Assembly (NCBI GenBank): GCA_052388025.1
Contig: JBQTIP010000102.1
Span: forward strand, 1 to 8,534
Source of the DNA: JBQTIP01 sp052388025
GTDB lineage: Bacteria; Actinomycetota; UBA4738; HRBIN12
DNA length: 8,534 nucleotides
Direction: 5' to 3'
Of this stretch, positions 1 through 6,404 are shown piece by piece (position 1 is the first letter of the stretch; each line of letters opens with the position of its first letter). The notes beneath the pieces are model-generated. The model did no database searches, was not told where the DNA came from, and saw only the letters and a list, made by a program, of their open reading frames with translations. The position numbers and the translations under genes were made by a program.

Positions 1-239
1 GTGAGCTCGTGCGAGAGGCGCTCGAAGGCGCGCGACCGCAGGTACGGGGTGAAGATCTGGCGGACGCCCTTGTACTCGAGGCCGGGCTGCTCCTTGCTGT
101 ACCCCTTCCGACAGTAGACGGTCACGTCGTGGCCGAGCTCGACGAGCCGTACCGAGAGCTCCTCGGCGAACGTCTCGAAGCCGGTCCATCCGCCGGGGAT
201 CCCTCGCCCACCCACGATCGCGATCCGAAGCGGCCTCAC
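1..239 (-). CDS. Glycosyltransferase, DUF1972/rhamnosyltransferase-like (N-terminal part, runs off left edge)
   Basis: Only the first 79 codons are visible. The product begins with a nucleotide-binding-fold strand, RPLRIAIVGGRGIPGG (residues 2-17), followed by GFETFAEEL (residues 20-28) and a second strand, HDVTVYCRKGYS. The pattern IVGxRGIPxxxxGFExxAEEL is the hallmark of the DUF1972 N-terminal domain of GT4-like glycosyltransferases, several of which are rhamnosyltransferases of capsule loci. The usual RYGG before FE reads WTG here. The GTG start is favoured because GGGAGG lies 8 bases upstream and the start overlaps the stop of the RmlD gene as GTGA, which implies translational coupling. 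By family it would transfer a sugar from a nucleotide donor to a lipid-linked acceptor at the cytoplasmic membrane face. Rhamnose as donor sugar is an inference from the neighbouring genes. The C-terminal donor-binding domain is outside the window. Confidence 0.88.
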   Translation of the reverse strand, partial: MRPLRIAIVGGRGIPGGWTGFETFAEELSVRLVELGHDVTVYCRKGYSKEQPGLEYKGVRQIFTPYLRSRAFERLSHEL

Positions 240-1132
240 GATCGCATCCTCCCGGCCGACGCGGCCGCCGCGAACGGCCCAGACGACCGAGCCCCCAGGT
301 ACCACGCGAGCGCGTCCTCCCACGAGCGGACGGCCGGCAGCCCGAGCTCGTCGCCCTTCGTGTCGAGCAGCACCGAACAGCGAGGGCGCCGGACCAGCTC
401 CTGCCCCGTCGGCCGCGGCGAGAGGTCGGCGACGACGCCGGCCAGCTCGAACGTGCGCCCGGCGAGCTCGAACCACGAGCATCTCCCCGCGTTCGTCGCG
501 TGGTAGACGCCCGGGGGCGCGTCCCCCTCGAGCAGCAGCAGGATGCGTTCCGCGAGGTCACGGGTCGCGGTGGGGGAGAAGATCTGGTCGTCGACCACGG
601 AGATCGCCTCGCCGGCGGCGGCCTTCGCGAGCATCGTCTCGACGAAGTTTCCGCCCTTCCCGGAGCTTCCCGCATGCCCGAATAGGCCGGAGGTGCGAAC
701 GACCAGGGCATCGCCGCCCGCATCCAGCGCGGCTCGCTCGCCGGCCGCCTTCGAGCGTCCGTAGACCGAGAGCGGCTCGGTGCGGGCGTCCTCGGCGTAG
801 CCCTCCGGCCGGTCCCCGGAGAAGACGTAGTCGGTGCTCACGAACACACAGCGGGCTGCGGCCTTCCGTGCGGCTCGGGCGACATTCGCCGCGCCGCTCT
901 CGTTCACCGCGAACGAGCGTTCGGGCTCGCGCTCGCAGACCTCCACCTTGTGGAAGGCCGCGGCGTTCACGAGGGCGTCGGGTGAAACGACGGTCACCGC
1001 GCGGTCCACGGCCTTCGGGTCGGTCACGTCGACCTCGGCGCGACGCGGGCGATGCAGCTGGTGGCGGCCGGCCGCGACGACGGCGAGGTCCGAGCCCAGC
1101 TGTCCCCAGCCGCCGAAGACCAGGATGTCCAT
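236..1132 (-). CDS. rfbD: dTDP-4-dehydrorhamnose reductase (RmlD family)
   Basis: The 298-residue product matches the usual RmlD length of about 290-300. By family it reduces dTDP-4-dehydro-L-rhamnose with NAD(P)H to dTDP-L-rhamnose, the last step of the pathway, in the cytoplasm. Visible motifs are the Rossmann signature GGWGQLG (residues 7-13), DVTD (35-38), NAAAFHKVEVCE (56-67), STDYVFSG (99-106) with the catalytic Ser/Thr, YGRSK (124-128) with the catalytic Tyr and Lys, and DDQIFSPT (181-188), which corresponds to the DQxGxPT substrate-loop motif. GVYHATN (208-214) is also typical. The start is the ATG 6 bases after the SDR epimerase stop. No strong ribosome-binding site is visible there, so coupled translation is likely. 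The C-terminus has an Ala/Gly-rich tail (from about residue 281) beyond the conserved fold. The closely related RmlD-like subunits of other sugar pathways cannot be excluded. Confidence 0.9.
   Translation of the reverse strand: MDILVFGGWGQLGSDLAVVAAGRHQLHRPRRAEVDVTDPKAVDRAVTVVSPDALVNAAAFHKVEVCEREPERSFAVNESGAANVARAARKAAARCVFVSTDYVFSGDRPEGYAEDARTEPLSVYGRSKAAGERAALDAGGDALVVRTSGLFGHAGSSGKGGNFVETMLAKAAAGEAISVVDDQIFSPTATRDLAERILLLLEGDAPPGVYHATNAGRCSWFELAGRTFELAGVVADLSPRPTGQELVRRPRCSVLLDTKGDELGLPAVRSWEDALAWYLGARSSGPFAAAASAGRMRS
248..253 (-). promoter_or_regulatory. Shine-Dalgarno of the DUF1972 glycosyltransferase
   Basis: On the minus strand GGGAGG lies 8 bases before the GTG at 239, inside the last codons of the RmlD gene. 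It decides the GTG start, because no in-frame ATG gives the conserved N-terminus, and it fits coupled translation across the 4-base overlap. Confidence 0.7.
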
Positions 1133-1138
1133 CGAGGG

Positions 1139-2242
1139 CTAGCCGGCGCTTCGTCCCCGCCTGGAGTCGAGATCGTCCACGCGGGCGGGGTGTGCGGCCG
1201 GCCTCGAGAGCACGTAGCCCCGAGTGGCGACGATGTCGGCGGTTTCCTCGAGCATCTTCATCCATTCGATGTTGTAGTAGCGCGGGTGCGAGAAGTCCGT
1301 GTATCCCAGGCGACGGATCTCATGGACCATGTGCCGGACCGACTCCTCGACGGTAACCCGCGCCTCGAACCCCAGCGCGCGCAGGATCTTCTCCGCCGAG
1401 ACCCGGTAGCTGCGCACGAGCCGGTAGGAGTAGTCGACGTCCAGCCGGACGTCGATGCCCAGCGCGGCCAGGGCGCCCTGGACGCGAATCGCCAGCTCGG
1501 CGATCCGGAAGTTGCCGGCCGAGAGGTTGAAGATCTGGCCGGCGACCAGCTGCGGGTCCGATTCCAAGGCGGAGACGTAGGCGCGCGCGACGTCCTTCAC
1601 GTCGATCAGCGGGCGCCACATCTCCCCGCCGTAGTTGAGGGTGAGGACGCCCCGCGACAGGGCGTCCTTGACGAACGTGTTCACCACCAGGTCGTAGCGC
1701 ATGCGGGGTGAGAACCCGAAGACCGTCCCCTTTCGGAACGAAGTGACCGCGAATGACTCGTCGGACATCGCGAGGATCGCCTGCTCCGCGGCGAGCTTGG
1801 AGCTGGCGTAGGCCGCGCGGGGCTCCACGGGGGCCTCCTCGTCCAGCAGGATATCCCGGCTCTCCTCTCCGACCCCGCGGTCGTAGATCGAGCACGTCGA
1901 CGCGAAGATGAGCCGGCGCACGCCGGCGCGCTTCGCTATCTCGGCGATGCGGATCGCGGCGTGGGTGTTGAGCTCTTCGTTCGCCTGGGGGTTGAACTCG
2001 GCCGTCGGGTCGTTGGACAGTCCGCCCATGTTGATGACCGCCGTGCACCCCTCCATATGGGACTCGTCCAGCTCGCGCATGTCCTCGACGACGAGCTCCG
2101 CCCGGTCGAGCAGGTGCTCGGCCGGCCCCCGGCCAAAGAACAGGCGGTCGAGCACGCGGACCGGATAGCCCTTCGCCAGAAGCTCCTCGGTCAGCACACA
2201 GCCGATGTAGCCGGCTCCACCGACGACGAGCACTCGATTCAT
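1139..2242 (-). CDS. Extended SDR NAD-dependent sugar-nucleotide epimerase/dehydratase
   Basis: The 367-residue product is an extended short-chain dehydrogenase/reductase. Visible are the NAD-binding GGAGYIG (residues 8-14), VLDRLFFGR (30-38), GGLSNDP (73-79), FASTCSIYD (113-121), catalytic YASSK (145-149, Tyr and Lys present), GTVFGFSPRMRYDLVVN (172-188), MWRPLIDVKDVARAY (208-222) and RSYRVS (277-282). The blocks FFGR, LSNDP, SPRMRxDLxVN, WRPxxxVxDxA and RSYRVS mark a subgroup found in polysaccharide loci, usually annotated only as NAD-dependent epimerase. It is not clearly RmlB or GalE. The ATG is preceded by GGAGG 7 bases upstream and overlaps the RmlC stop as ATGA. Its place between rmlC and rmlD suggests a role in the same deoxy-sugar pathway, for example a C4 epimerisation or 4,6-dehydration. 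The exact substrate is unknown. The tail after about residue 345 is basic and poorly conserved. Confidence 0.85.
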   Translation of the reverse strand: MNRVLVVGGAGYIGCVLTEELLAKGYPVRVLDRLFFGRGPAEHLLDRAELVVEDMRELDESHMEGCTAVINMGGLSNDPTAEFNPQANEELNTHAAIRIAEIAKRAGVRRLIFASTCSIYDRGVGEESRDILLDEEAPVEPRAAYASSKLAAEQAILAMSDESFAVTSFRKGTVFGFSPRMRYDLVVNTFVKDALSRGVLTLNYGGEMWRPLIDVKDVARAYVSALESDPQLVAGQIFNLSAGNFRIAELAIRVQGALAALGIDVRLDVDYSYRLVRSYRVSAEKILRALGFEARVTVEESVRHMVHEIRRLGYTDFSHPRYYNIEWMKMLEETADIVATRGYVLSRPAAHPARVDDLDSRRGRSAG

Positions 2243-2793
2243 CCGGCAGCCTCCGGCTCGTAGTGCGGCGCGTCGGTCAGAACCTCAGCCAGGCTCGGGT
2301 TGCTCCGGTCCCGCTCCGAGAGGATCGGCTTCGACGTGGGCCAGGAGATGCCCAGATCGGGGTCGTCCCATGCGACGCCGAACTCGTCGGCCCCGGTGAA
2401 GTAGCGGTCGACCAGGTACTGGAGCGCGATCTCGGTCTCGGCGAAGAAGCCGTGCGCGACCCCCGGAGGGATGTACAGGCCCTGCCGGCGTTCGTCGGCG
2501 GCGATCCGGATCTCGGCCCTCTTGCCTTCGGTCGGGGAGCCCGAGCGGAGGTCGAATAGGCCGACGAAGGCGGTCCCTTGCAGCACGCACCAGTAATCGG
2601 CCTGCTCGCGATGGAAGTGAAGGCCGCGAAGCACGTTTGCGTGCGAGAGCGACAGGTTCGATTGCGGCATCACGCTCGATCCGGGGATCCACTCGTGGCG
2701 GTAGACCTCGGTGAACGATCCGCGCTCGTCCGGATGCGGAGTGAGCGGGAACAGCAGGACGTCCTGGATCCCGACATCGACGTTTTCCAGCAT
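2239..2793 (-). CDS. rfbC: dTDP-4-dehydrorhamnose 3,5-epimerase family cupin (RmlC-like)
   Basis: The 184-residue product has the RmlC length and cupin fold. Visible are DERGSF (residues 22-27), QSNLSLS (44-50), VLRGLHFH (54-61) with the expected catalytic His59, YIPPGVAHGF (107-116) with His114, YLVDRYF (126-132) and WDDPDLGISWP (142-152). By family it epimerises C3 and C5 of dTDP-4-dehydro-6-deoxyglucose, the step before RmlD. Two signature positions differ from textbook RmlC: RGLHxQ is RGLHFH, and the segment that normally carries the catalytic Lys (GKLV-type) reads DYWCV. It may therefore belong to a divergent subgroup acting on another 4-keto sugar or doing a single epimerisation. The ATG has a strong ribosome-binding site (GGAGGA). 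The stop overlaps the next gene by 4 bases. It follows the only sizeable gap in the minus-strand series and may start its own transcript. Confidence 0.85.
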   Translation of the reverse strand: MLENVDVGIQDVLLFPLTPHPDERGSFTEVYRHEWIPGSSVMPQSNLSLSHANVLRGLHFHREQADYWCVLQGTAFVGLFDLRSGSPTEGKRAEIRIAADERRQGLYIPPGVAHGFFAETEIALQYLVDRYFTGADEFGVAWDDPDLGISWPTSKPILSERDRSNPSLAEVLTDAPHYEPEAAG

Positions 2794-2798
2794 TCAGA

Positions 2799-2804
2799 TC
2801 CTCC
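2799..2804 (-). promoter_or_regulatory. Strong Shine-Dalgarno of the RmlC-like gene
   Basis: GGAGGA on the minus strand lies 5 bases before the ATG at 2793. It is among the clearest ribosome-binding sites in the window. This fits independent translation initiation after the 81-base gap, in contrast to the weak or absent sites of the closely packed genes. Confidence 0.75.
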
Positions 2805-2826
2805 GCGGTCAGGGCAGCGCCGCGCA

Positions 2827-2832
2827 ATACTA
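2827..2832 (-). promoter_or_regulatory. Weak candidate -10 box upstream of the RmlC-like gene
   Basis: The gap 2794-2874 holds TAGTAT on the minus strand (4 of 6 matches to TATAAT), in the only AT-rich patch of the gap and about 33 bases before the ATG. No convincing -35 is seen 16-18 bases further upstream. A short GC inverted repeat (CCGCG AA CGCGG, 2837-2848) sits just upstream. No terminator-like hairpin with a T tract follows the sulfotransferase gene. Readthrough from upstream remains equally possible. Confidence 0.25.
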
Positions 2833-2855
2833 GCAACCGCGAACGCGGCGGAAGT

Positions 2856-2886
2856 CGCGGTCAGCCGAGCGCGGTCAGCCGAGCGC
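2856..2886. repeat. Tandem 14-bp duplication spanning the sulfotransferase stop codon
   Basis: The unit gcggtcagccgagc occurs at 2857-2870 and again, identically, at 2871-2884; flanking matches extend the period-14 region to 2856-2886. The stop codon (TGA, 2877-2875 on the minus strand) and the preceding Ala-Leu-Gly codons lie in the inner copy. The outer copy is a non-coding echo just past the stop. Loss of one unit would leave the protein end unchanged. It looks like a slippage duplication. Confidence 0.85.
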
Positions 2887-3876
2887 CTCGGACGCGTCCT
2901 GGAGGTTCGGCATCGAGTCCTCGCCGTAGATCCTGTCGAGGCCGAAGAGCTCGAGGATCTCCACCGTCCGCCGGAGCTCCTCGTCGGACACGTGCCTGCG
3001 CCAGCTGTTCACCAGGTCCTCCCCGGTGACGATCGCGCTGTCGGTGCGGCTGGTCGCCGACGGGTCGCGCAGGTGGGCGAGCACGTCCTCGCCGAAGGGC
3101 TTTCCCAGGAGGGCGAACAGCCGTCCGAGCTCCGCCCGGGGGTCGACGCAGCAGCGCTCGTAGAAGGTGACGTGGATGTCGCCGGGGCGGAAGTGCCGGA
3201 GCGGGACGTAGTTGTCGATGCACCAGACGAACACGCGCCTCTCGAACTCCGACTCCGCCCGGGCGATCTCGTCGACGAACGGTTCCAGGTAGTCCTCGAC
3301 GAGCGCAGGCTGGTCGAGGAAGCGCGCGAGATCGACCTCCCATGACCCGGCCAACTTCCGCTGCGAGCTCATCACCGCGCAGGGGTGGCGAAGGACGAAC
3401 ACGATCGGCATCTCGGGGAACTGCCGGTGCATCCACGGCAGAAGGAGGTTCGCGCGCACCTCCTTGATCAGTCGCTTTCGAGGGAGCACCGCGCGGTTGA
3501 ACTTGTCCCCCCACAGGCTTCGGACTCGGCCGGACAGGACGGCCTCCGCCGGCCGTAGGTAGGTCGGGTCCCGCTCCTCCGGGCGCAGGTACAGCCGCGG
3601 CCTGAACCCGCCGGTCGCATCGAGCCGTCCGGGGTGAAAGGGCTCGTGGATCGATCGATACGCCCCGTCGTGGTTCACGACTTCGGCGATCCACGTGGTG
3701 CCCGAGCGGCCGTGGCCGGCGAGGAAGACGGTGTCCGATACACGGTGGTCGCGCTCGACGTAGAGCTGGCCCCGGAGCCCACCGGCCACCTCCGACCACA
3801 CGCCCGTGCGGAAGTTCCGCTGCTGCCTTCTCGCTAGCTTCCTCCGGAACCTGCGGACGGTCTCTCCGACCGGCAT
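2875..3876 (-). CDS. PAPS-dependent sulfotransferase (second of a tandem pair)
   Basis: The 333-residue product is a sulfotransferase. By family it moves a sulfuryl group from PAPS to an acceptor hydroxyl, here most likely a sugar or glycolipid. The 5'-phosphosulfate loop is AGHGRSGTTW (residues 53-62) and the 3'-phosphate motif is VLRHPCAVMSSQ (161-172, with Arg163 and Ser170/171). HEPF (77-80) and NLLLPW (143-148) are conserved with the neighbour, and the C-terminus has DSAIVTG (279-285) and VEILELFGLDRIYG (305-318). The first 25 residues are very basic (RRFRRKLARRQQRNFR), with no signal peptide and no membrane span, so it should be cytoplasmic or peripherally membrane bound. The start is supported by ungapped alignment with the upstream paralog. 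No clear ribosome-binding site is visible, and it lies 7 bases after that gene, suggesting coupling. The acceptor cannot be read from sequence. Confidence 0.87.
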   Translation of the reverse strand: MPVGETVRRFRRKLARRQQRNFRTGVWSEVAGGLRGQLYVERDHRVSDTVFLAGHGRSGTTWIAEVVNHDGAYRSIHEPFHPGRLDATGGFRPRLYLRPEERDPTYLRPAEAVLSGRVRSLWGDKFNRAVLPRKRLIKEVRANLLLPWMHRQFPEMPIVFVLRHPCAVMSSQRKLAGSWEVDLARFLDQPALVEDYLEPFVDEIARAESEFERRVFVWCIDNYVPLRHFRPGDIHVTFYERCCVDPRAELGRLFALLGKPFGEDVLAHLRDPSATSRTDSAIVTGEDLVNSWRRHVSDEELRRTVEILELFGLDRIYGEDSMPNLQDASEALG

Positions 3877-3883
3877 GAGACGC

Positions 3884-4894
3884 TCAGGACCCCGCCGAGA
3901 GGGCCGCGGACGGATCGGCCGGCCTCGGCATCGGATCGTCGCCGTAGATCCGGTCCAGCCCGAAGAGCTCGAGGATCTCCACGGCGCGACGGAGCTCGCC
4001 GTCCGACACGTGAGCCCGCCAGCCGCTCACGAGGTCGCCGCCGGTCACGATCGCGCTGTCCTTTCGAGTGGAGCTCGAGGCCCTCCCGAGCCGGGCCAGG
4101 GCCCCGCCGTCGGGGCGCGCGTCGAGGAAACCGAGGAGGCGCTCGAGCTCCGCCGCCGGCGTCGTACAGAGGTTCTCGTAGAAGACCACCTGGATCTCCC
4201 CCGGGCGGAGCTGGTGCAGCGGGACGTAGCTCTCGATGCACCAGGCGAAGATGTGTCGCTCGAACTCCGAGTTCGCCGACGCGATCTCCGATGCGAACGG
4301 CGCCAGCACGTCCTCAACGAGGGCGGGCTCCGCCAGAAACCTGGAGAGGTCGACCGGCCACTCCCGCCCCCATCGCAGCTGGGAGGCCACGACCGCGCAG
4401 GGGTGCCGCAGGACGAGCACTATCGCAACCTCGGGGAAGGCGCCGTGGATCCACGGAAGCAGGAGGTTCCCGCGCACCTCCCGGACGAGCCGCTTGGAGG
4501 GAAGGAGCTTCCGGTTGTACTTGTCGGTCCAGATGCTCCGGATGTCCCCCGACAGGATCGTCTCCATCGCGCGAAGGTACTCGGGGGTCCGGTCGTCCGG
4601 TCGAAGGTAGTGCCGGGGCCTGAAGACCCGCGTGACTCTCAGCCGCTCCCTACGCAAGGGCTCATGGATGATGCGGTACTCGTTCCGGTGGTTGATCACC
4701 TCGGAGATCCAGGAGGTGCCGGATCGCGCGGTACCGGCCACGAAGGTCGTGTCCCTGGGTTTCCCGCCGCGGTCCAGGTAGAGCTGTCCCCGCAGTCCCG
4801 CCCCCAGCTCCCCCCACAGGCTGTCCCGCACGCTCCATTCGCGCTGGGACCGCCACTTCTGCCGCCACCTGCGGAAGGGTCGAAGGAACGCCAT
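3884..4894 (-). CDS. PAPS-dependent sulfotransferase (first of a tandem pair)
   Basis: The 336-residue product is a paralog of the next gene. The PAPS-binding motifs are AGTARSGTSW (residues 53-62) and VLRHPCAVVASQ (161-172). HEPL (77-80), NLLLPW (143-148), DSAIVTG and VEILELFGLDRIYG are also present. Hand alignment of residues 31-172 of the two proteins, without gaps, gives 86 identities in 142 (about 61%). The 45-residue C-terminal block starting at DSAIVTG gives 37 of 45. The N-terminus is basic (RPFRRWRQKWRSQR) and lacks a signal peptide. The frame stays open upstream to 5107, but that part is antisense-like low-complexity Arg/Pro/Ser sequence lying over the ligase gene. The ATG at 4894, 10 bases after the ligase stop, matches the paralog N-terminus exactly. 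Conserved catalytic motifs in both copies argue against decay. Different acceptors or positions on one glycan are plausible but unproven. Confidence 0.87.
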   Translation of the reverse strand: MAFLRPFRRWRQKWRSQREWSVRDSLWGELGAGLRGQLYLDRGGKPRDTTFVAGTARSGTSWISEVINHRNEYRIIHEPLRRERLRVTRVFRPRHYLRPDDRTPEYLRAMETILSGDIRSIWTDKYNRKLLPSKRLVREVRGNLLLPWIHGAFPEVAIVLVLRHPCAVVASQLRWGREWPVDLSRFLAEPALVEDVLAPFASEIASANSEFERHIFAWCIESYVPLHQLRPGEIQVVFYENLCTTPAAELERLLGFLDARPDGGALARLGRASSSTRKDSAIVTGGDLVSGWRAHVSDGELRRAVEILELFGLDRIYGDDPMPRPADPSAALSAGS

Positions 4895-4904
4895 CGGGCG
4901 GCGT

Positions 4905-6404
4905 CTACGCCCCTGGGCGGCCGAGCGCCGCCGGCAGAGGCTCGTCGGGCGGCGGCTCGCCCACCCCGGCGGCTGTGGTGGCGCGCGGCTCCCGCCGCTG
5001 GCGGCGATCCTCCCAGGCCGCCAGCATCCGGCCGGCCCGCACCAAGCCCAGGAAGATCCACGGCCACATGAACAGCGTGTCGTCGGTCGCCGCGTAGGCG
5101 ACGGCAAGGACGATCCACCCGAAGGTCAGCGCCCGGGCCACCGCCGCCGTCTCACCCCGGGCGCGCAGGAGCCCGGCGGTGGGCCAGATCACCGCGGCCA
5201 GGAAGACGGCGAGCAGGAGCAGGCCGATGATGCCCGAGTCGTAGAGCGCCCGAAGCCACATGTTGCCGATGTAGTTCGTGCGATGCTTCAAGGGGTGCCG
5301 CTGGTCGTAGGTGCTGGTCCCGAGACCGATCAACGGGGAGTCGGGCAGGTCGCTGAGCGCGGTGCGGAGCTCGCTCAAGCGGGCCCGGCCGGTCCCGCTC
5401 GTCGTGTTCACCAGCTCACCGATCTTCGCGGCGATGCCGGTGACCTGCGGATCGCGGCCCTGAGTGAGTGTGAACACGTAGCCGCCGACGAGGCCTATCA
5501 CCGTGACCAGCAGCAGCACGACGCCGACCCGCTCCATCCCGCCGGAACCCCGCGCCCGTCTCGAGGGAAGGAGGAACATCAGGAGGAAGGCGATGCCGAA
5601 GCCGATCCAGGCCCCCCGGGCGAGGCCGAGCAGCATGCCGATCGCGCATAGCCAGAAGGCGAGCGCGGCGAGCCGCGTCGAGATCACGGCCGTGCGCTCC
5701 CGCCACAGGGCGTAGAAGACGATGGCGCCGGCCGCGCAGGTCGAGGCGAAGACGTCGTGCTCGAAGGAGAGGCCGTACACGCCGGCTCCGAACTCGCTCT
5801 GGGTCGACACGCCGAAGCTCGTGTTCATCACGAGGTGCGAGGCCTCCGCGATGAGCCCGTAGACGGCGTTCAGCAACACCATGCCGAGGAACACACGCGT
5901 CGCGAGCACCAGCCGGCTGCGGCTGCACACGGAGGCGAAGACCGCGTAGTAGGCCAGCGCGCCGAAGGCGAGCAGGCCCGCGGCCGGAAGGCTTCCGGAG
6001 AGATCGGGCGAGTTGAGGATGGTGGTGACCGGCTGAAGCAGGACGAAGCCAAGGAGGATCCATTCCGGGACCCCCCATCGGTTGCGAAGCTGCGACCTGG
6101 TGAGGAGGTACGCGCGGACGAGGAAGGGCAGGATGATCACCTGCTCGGGGCGGACGGTGAGCCCGCCGACGGTGAATCCGGCGACGGGATCGAGGAAGTG
6201 GCTCTGCAAGACCGACGCGAGCGAGAGAAGCACGAACAGGCCGAGCCAGGTGAGGAGCGAGAGCGTCGTCACGGCGGCGGCGCCGCCGGCGAGCAGCGGC
6301 GCCTCGCCCGCCAGGACGCCGAAGCCCGCAGACCCGGCCGCGGCCGGGACGAGGAACGCGGCGTCGCGCCGGGCGGTCCGAGGTCTGGCTGTTCGGCTCG
6401 TCAT
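4905..6404 (-). CDS. O-antigen ligase / polysaccharide polymerase family membrane protein (Wzy_C-like)
   Basis: The 499-residue product is polytopic. Hydrophobic segments are visible at roughly residues 16-48, 46-68, 88-101, 114-131, 142-160, 165-186, 215-233, 243-260, 263-280, 292-312, 390-408 and 425-455. The Wzy_C-type signature is present: LARGAWIGFG near 261-270, then an external loop of about 75 residues holding GTGRARLSELRTAL and SPLIGLGTSTYDQRHP, then HRTNYIGNMWLRALYDSGI. By family it joins undecaprenyl-linked oligosaccharides, either polymerising repeat units or ligating a chain to an acceptor, on the outer face of the membrane. The two roles cannot be told apart by sequence. The Pro-rich C-terminal tail (after about 465) is probably cytoplasmic. 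The ATG at 6404 overlaps the upstream stop by one base (TGATG). A GTG directly before it, at 6407, is an equally possible start. No good ribosome-binding site is visible, which fits coupling. Confidence 0.87.
   Translation of the reverse strand: MTSRTARPRTARRDAAFLVPAAAGSAGFGVLAGEAPLLAGGAAAVTTLSLLTWLGLFVLLSLASVLQSHFLDPVAGFTVGGLTVRPEQVIILPFLVRAYLLTRSQLRNRWGVPEWILLGFVLLQPVTTILNSPDLSGSLPAAGLLAFGALAYYAVFASVCSRSRLVLATRVFLGMVLLNAVYGLIAEASHLVMNTSFGVSTQSEFGAGVYGLSFEHDVFASTCAAGAIVFYALWRERTAVISTRLAALAFWLCAIGMLLGLARGAWIGFGIAFLLMFLLPSRRARGSGGMERVGVVLLLVTVIGLVGGYVFTLTQGRDPQVTGIAAKIGELVNTTSGTGRARLSELRTALSDLPDSPLIGLGTSTYDQRHPLKHRTNYIGNMWLRALYDSGIIGLLLLAVFLAAVIWPTAGLLRARGETAAVARALTFGWIVLAVAYAATDDTLFMWPWIFLGLVRAGRMLAAWEDRRQRREPRATTAAGVGEPPPDEPLPAALGRPGA

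Noticed and set aside
1052..1711. 219-codon open frame on the plus strand opposite the SDR gene
   Set aside because: No known motif, and it lies antisense to the SDR and RmlD genes, which carry complete catalytic signatures.
2837..2848. Short inverted repeat as a transcription terminator after the sulfotransferases
   Set aside because: The stem is about 4-5 bp with a tiny loop and there is no T tract after it on the minus strand, so it does not qualify as an intrinsic terminator.
2861..3799. 312-codon alternative minus-strand frame within the second sulfotransferase
   Set aside because: It is Arg/Pro-rich frame-shadow sequence. The overlapping frame carries both PAPS-binding motifs and aligns with the paralog. 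Its matching Ala-Leu-Gly-stop ending is explained by the 14-bp duplication.
3806..5071. 421-codon open frame on the plus strand opposite the two sulfotransferases
   Set aside because: Its protein is low-complexity, rich in Arg, Pro, Glu and Gly with no recognisable motif, and it lies antisense to two genes with intact catalytic motifs. High GC removes stops from antisense frames.
4895..5107. 71-codon N-terminal extension of the first sulfotransferase
   Set aside because: It overlaps the end of the ligase gene in another frame, has Arg/Pro/Ser-rich composition, and the paralog starts at the position matching the internal ATG at 4894.
5416..6078. 220-codon minus-strand frame within the ligase gene
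   Set aside because: Arg/Pro/Gly-rich composition without motifs; the overlapping frame shows clear membrane spans and Wzy_C features.
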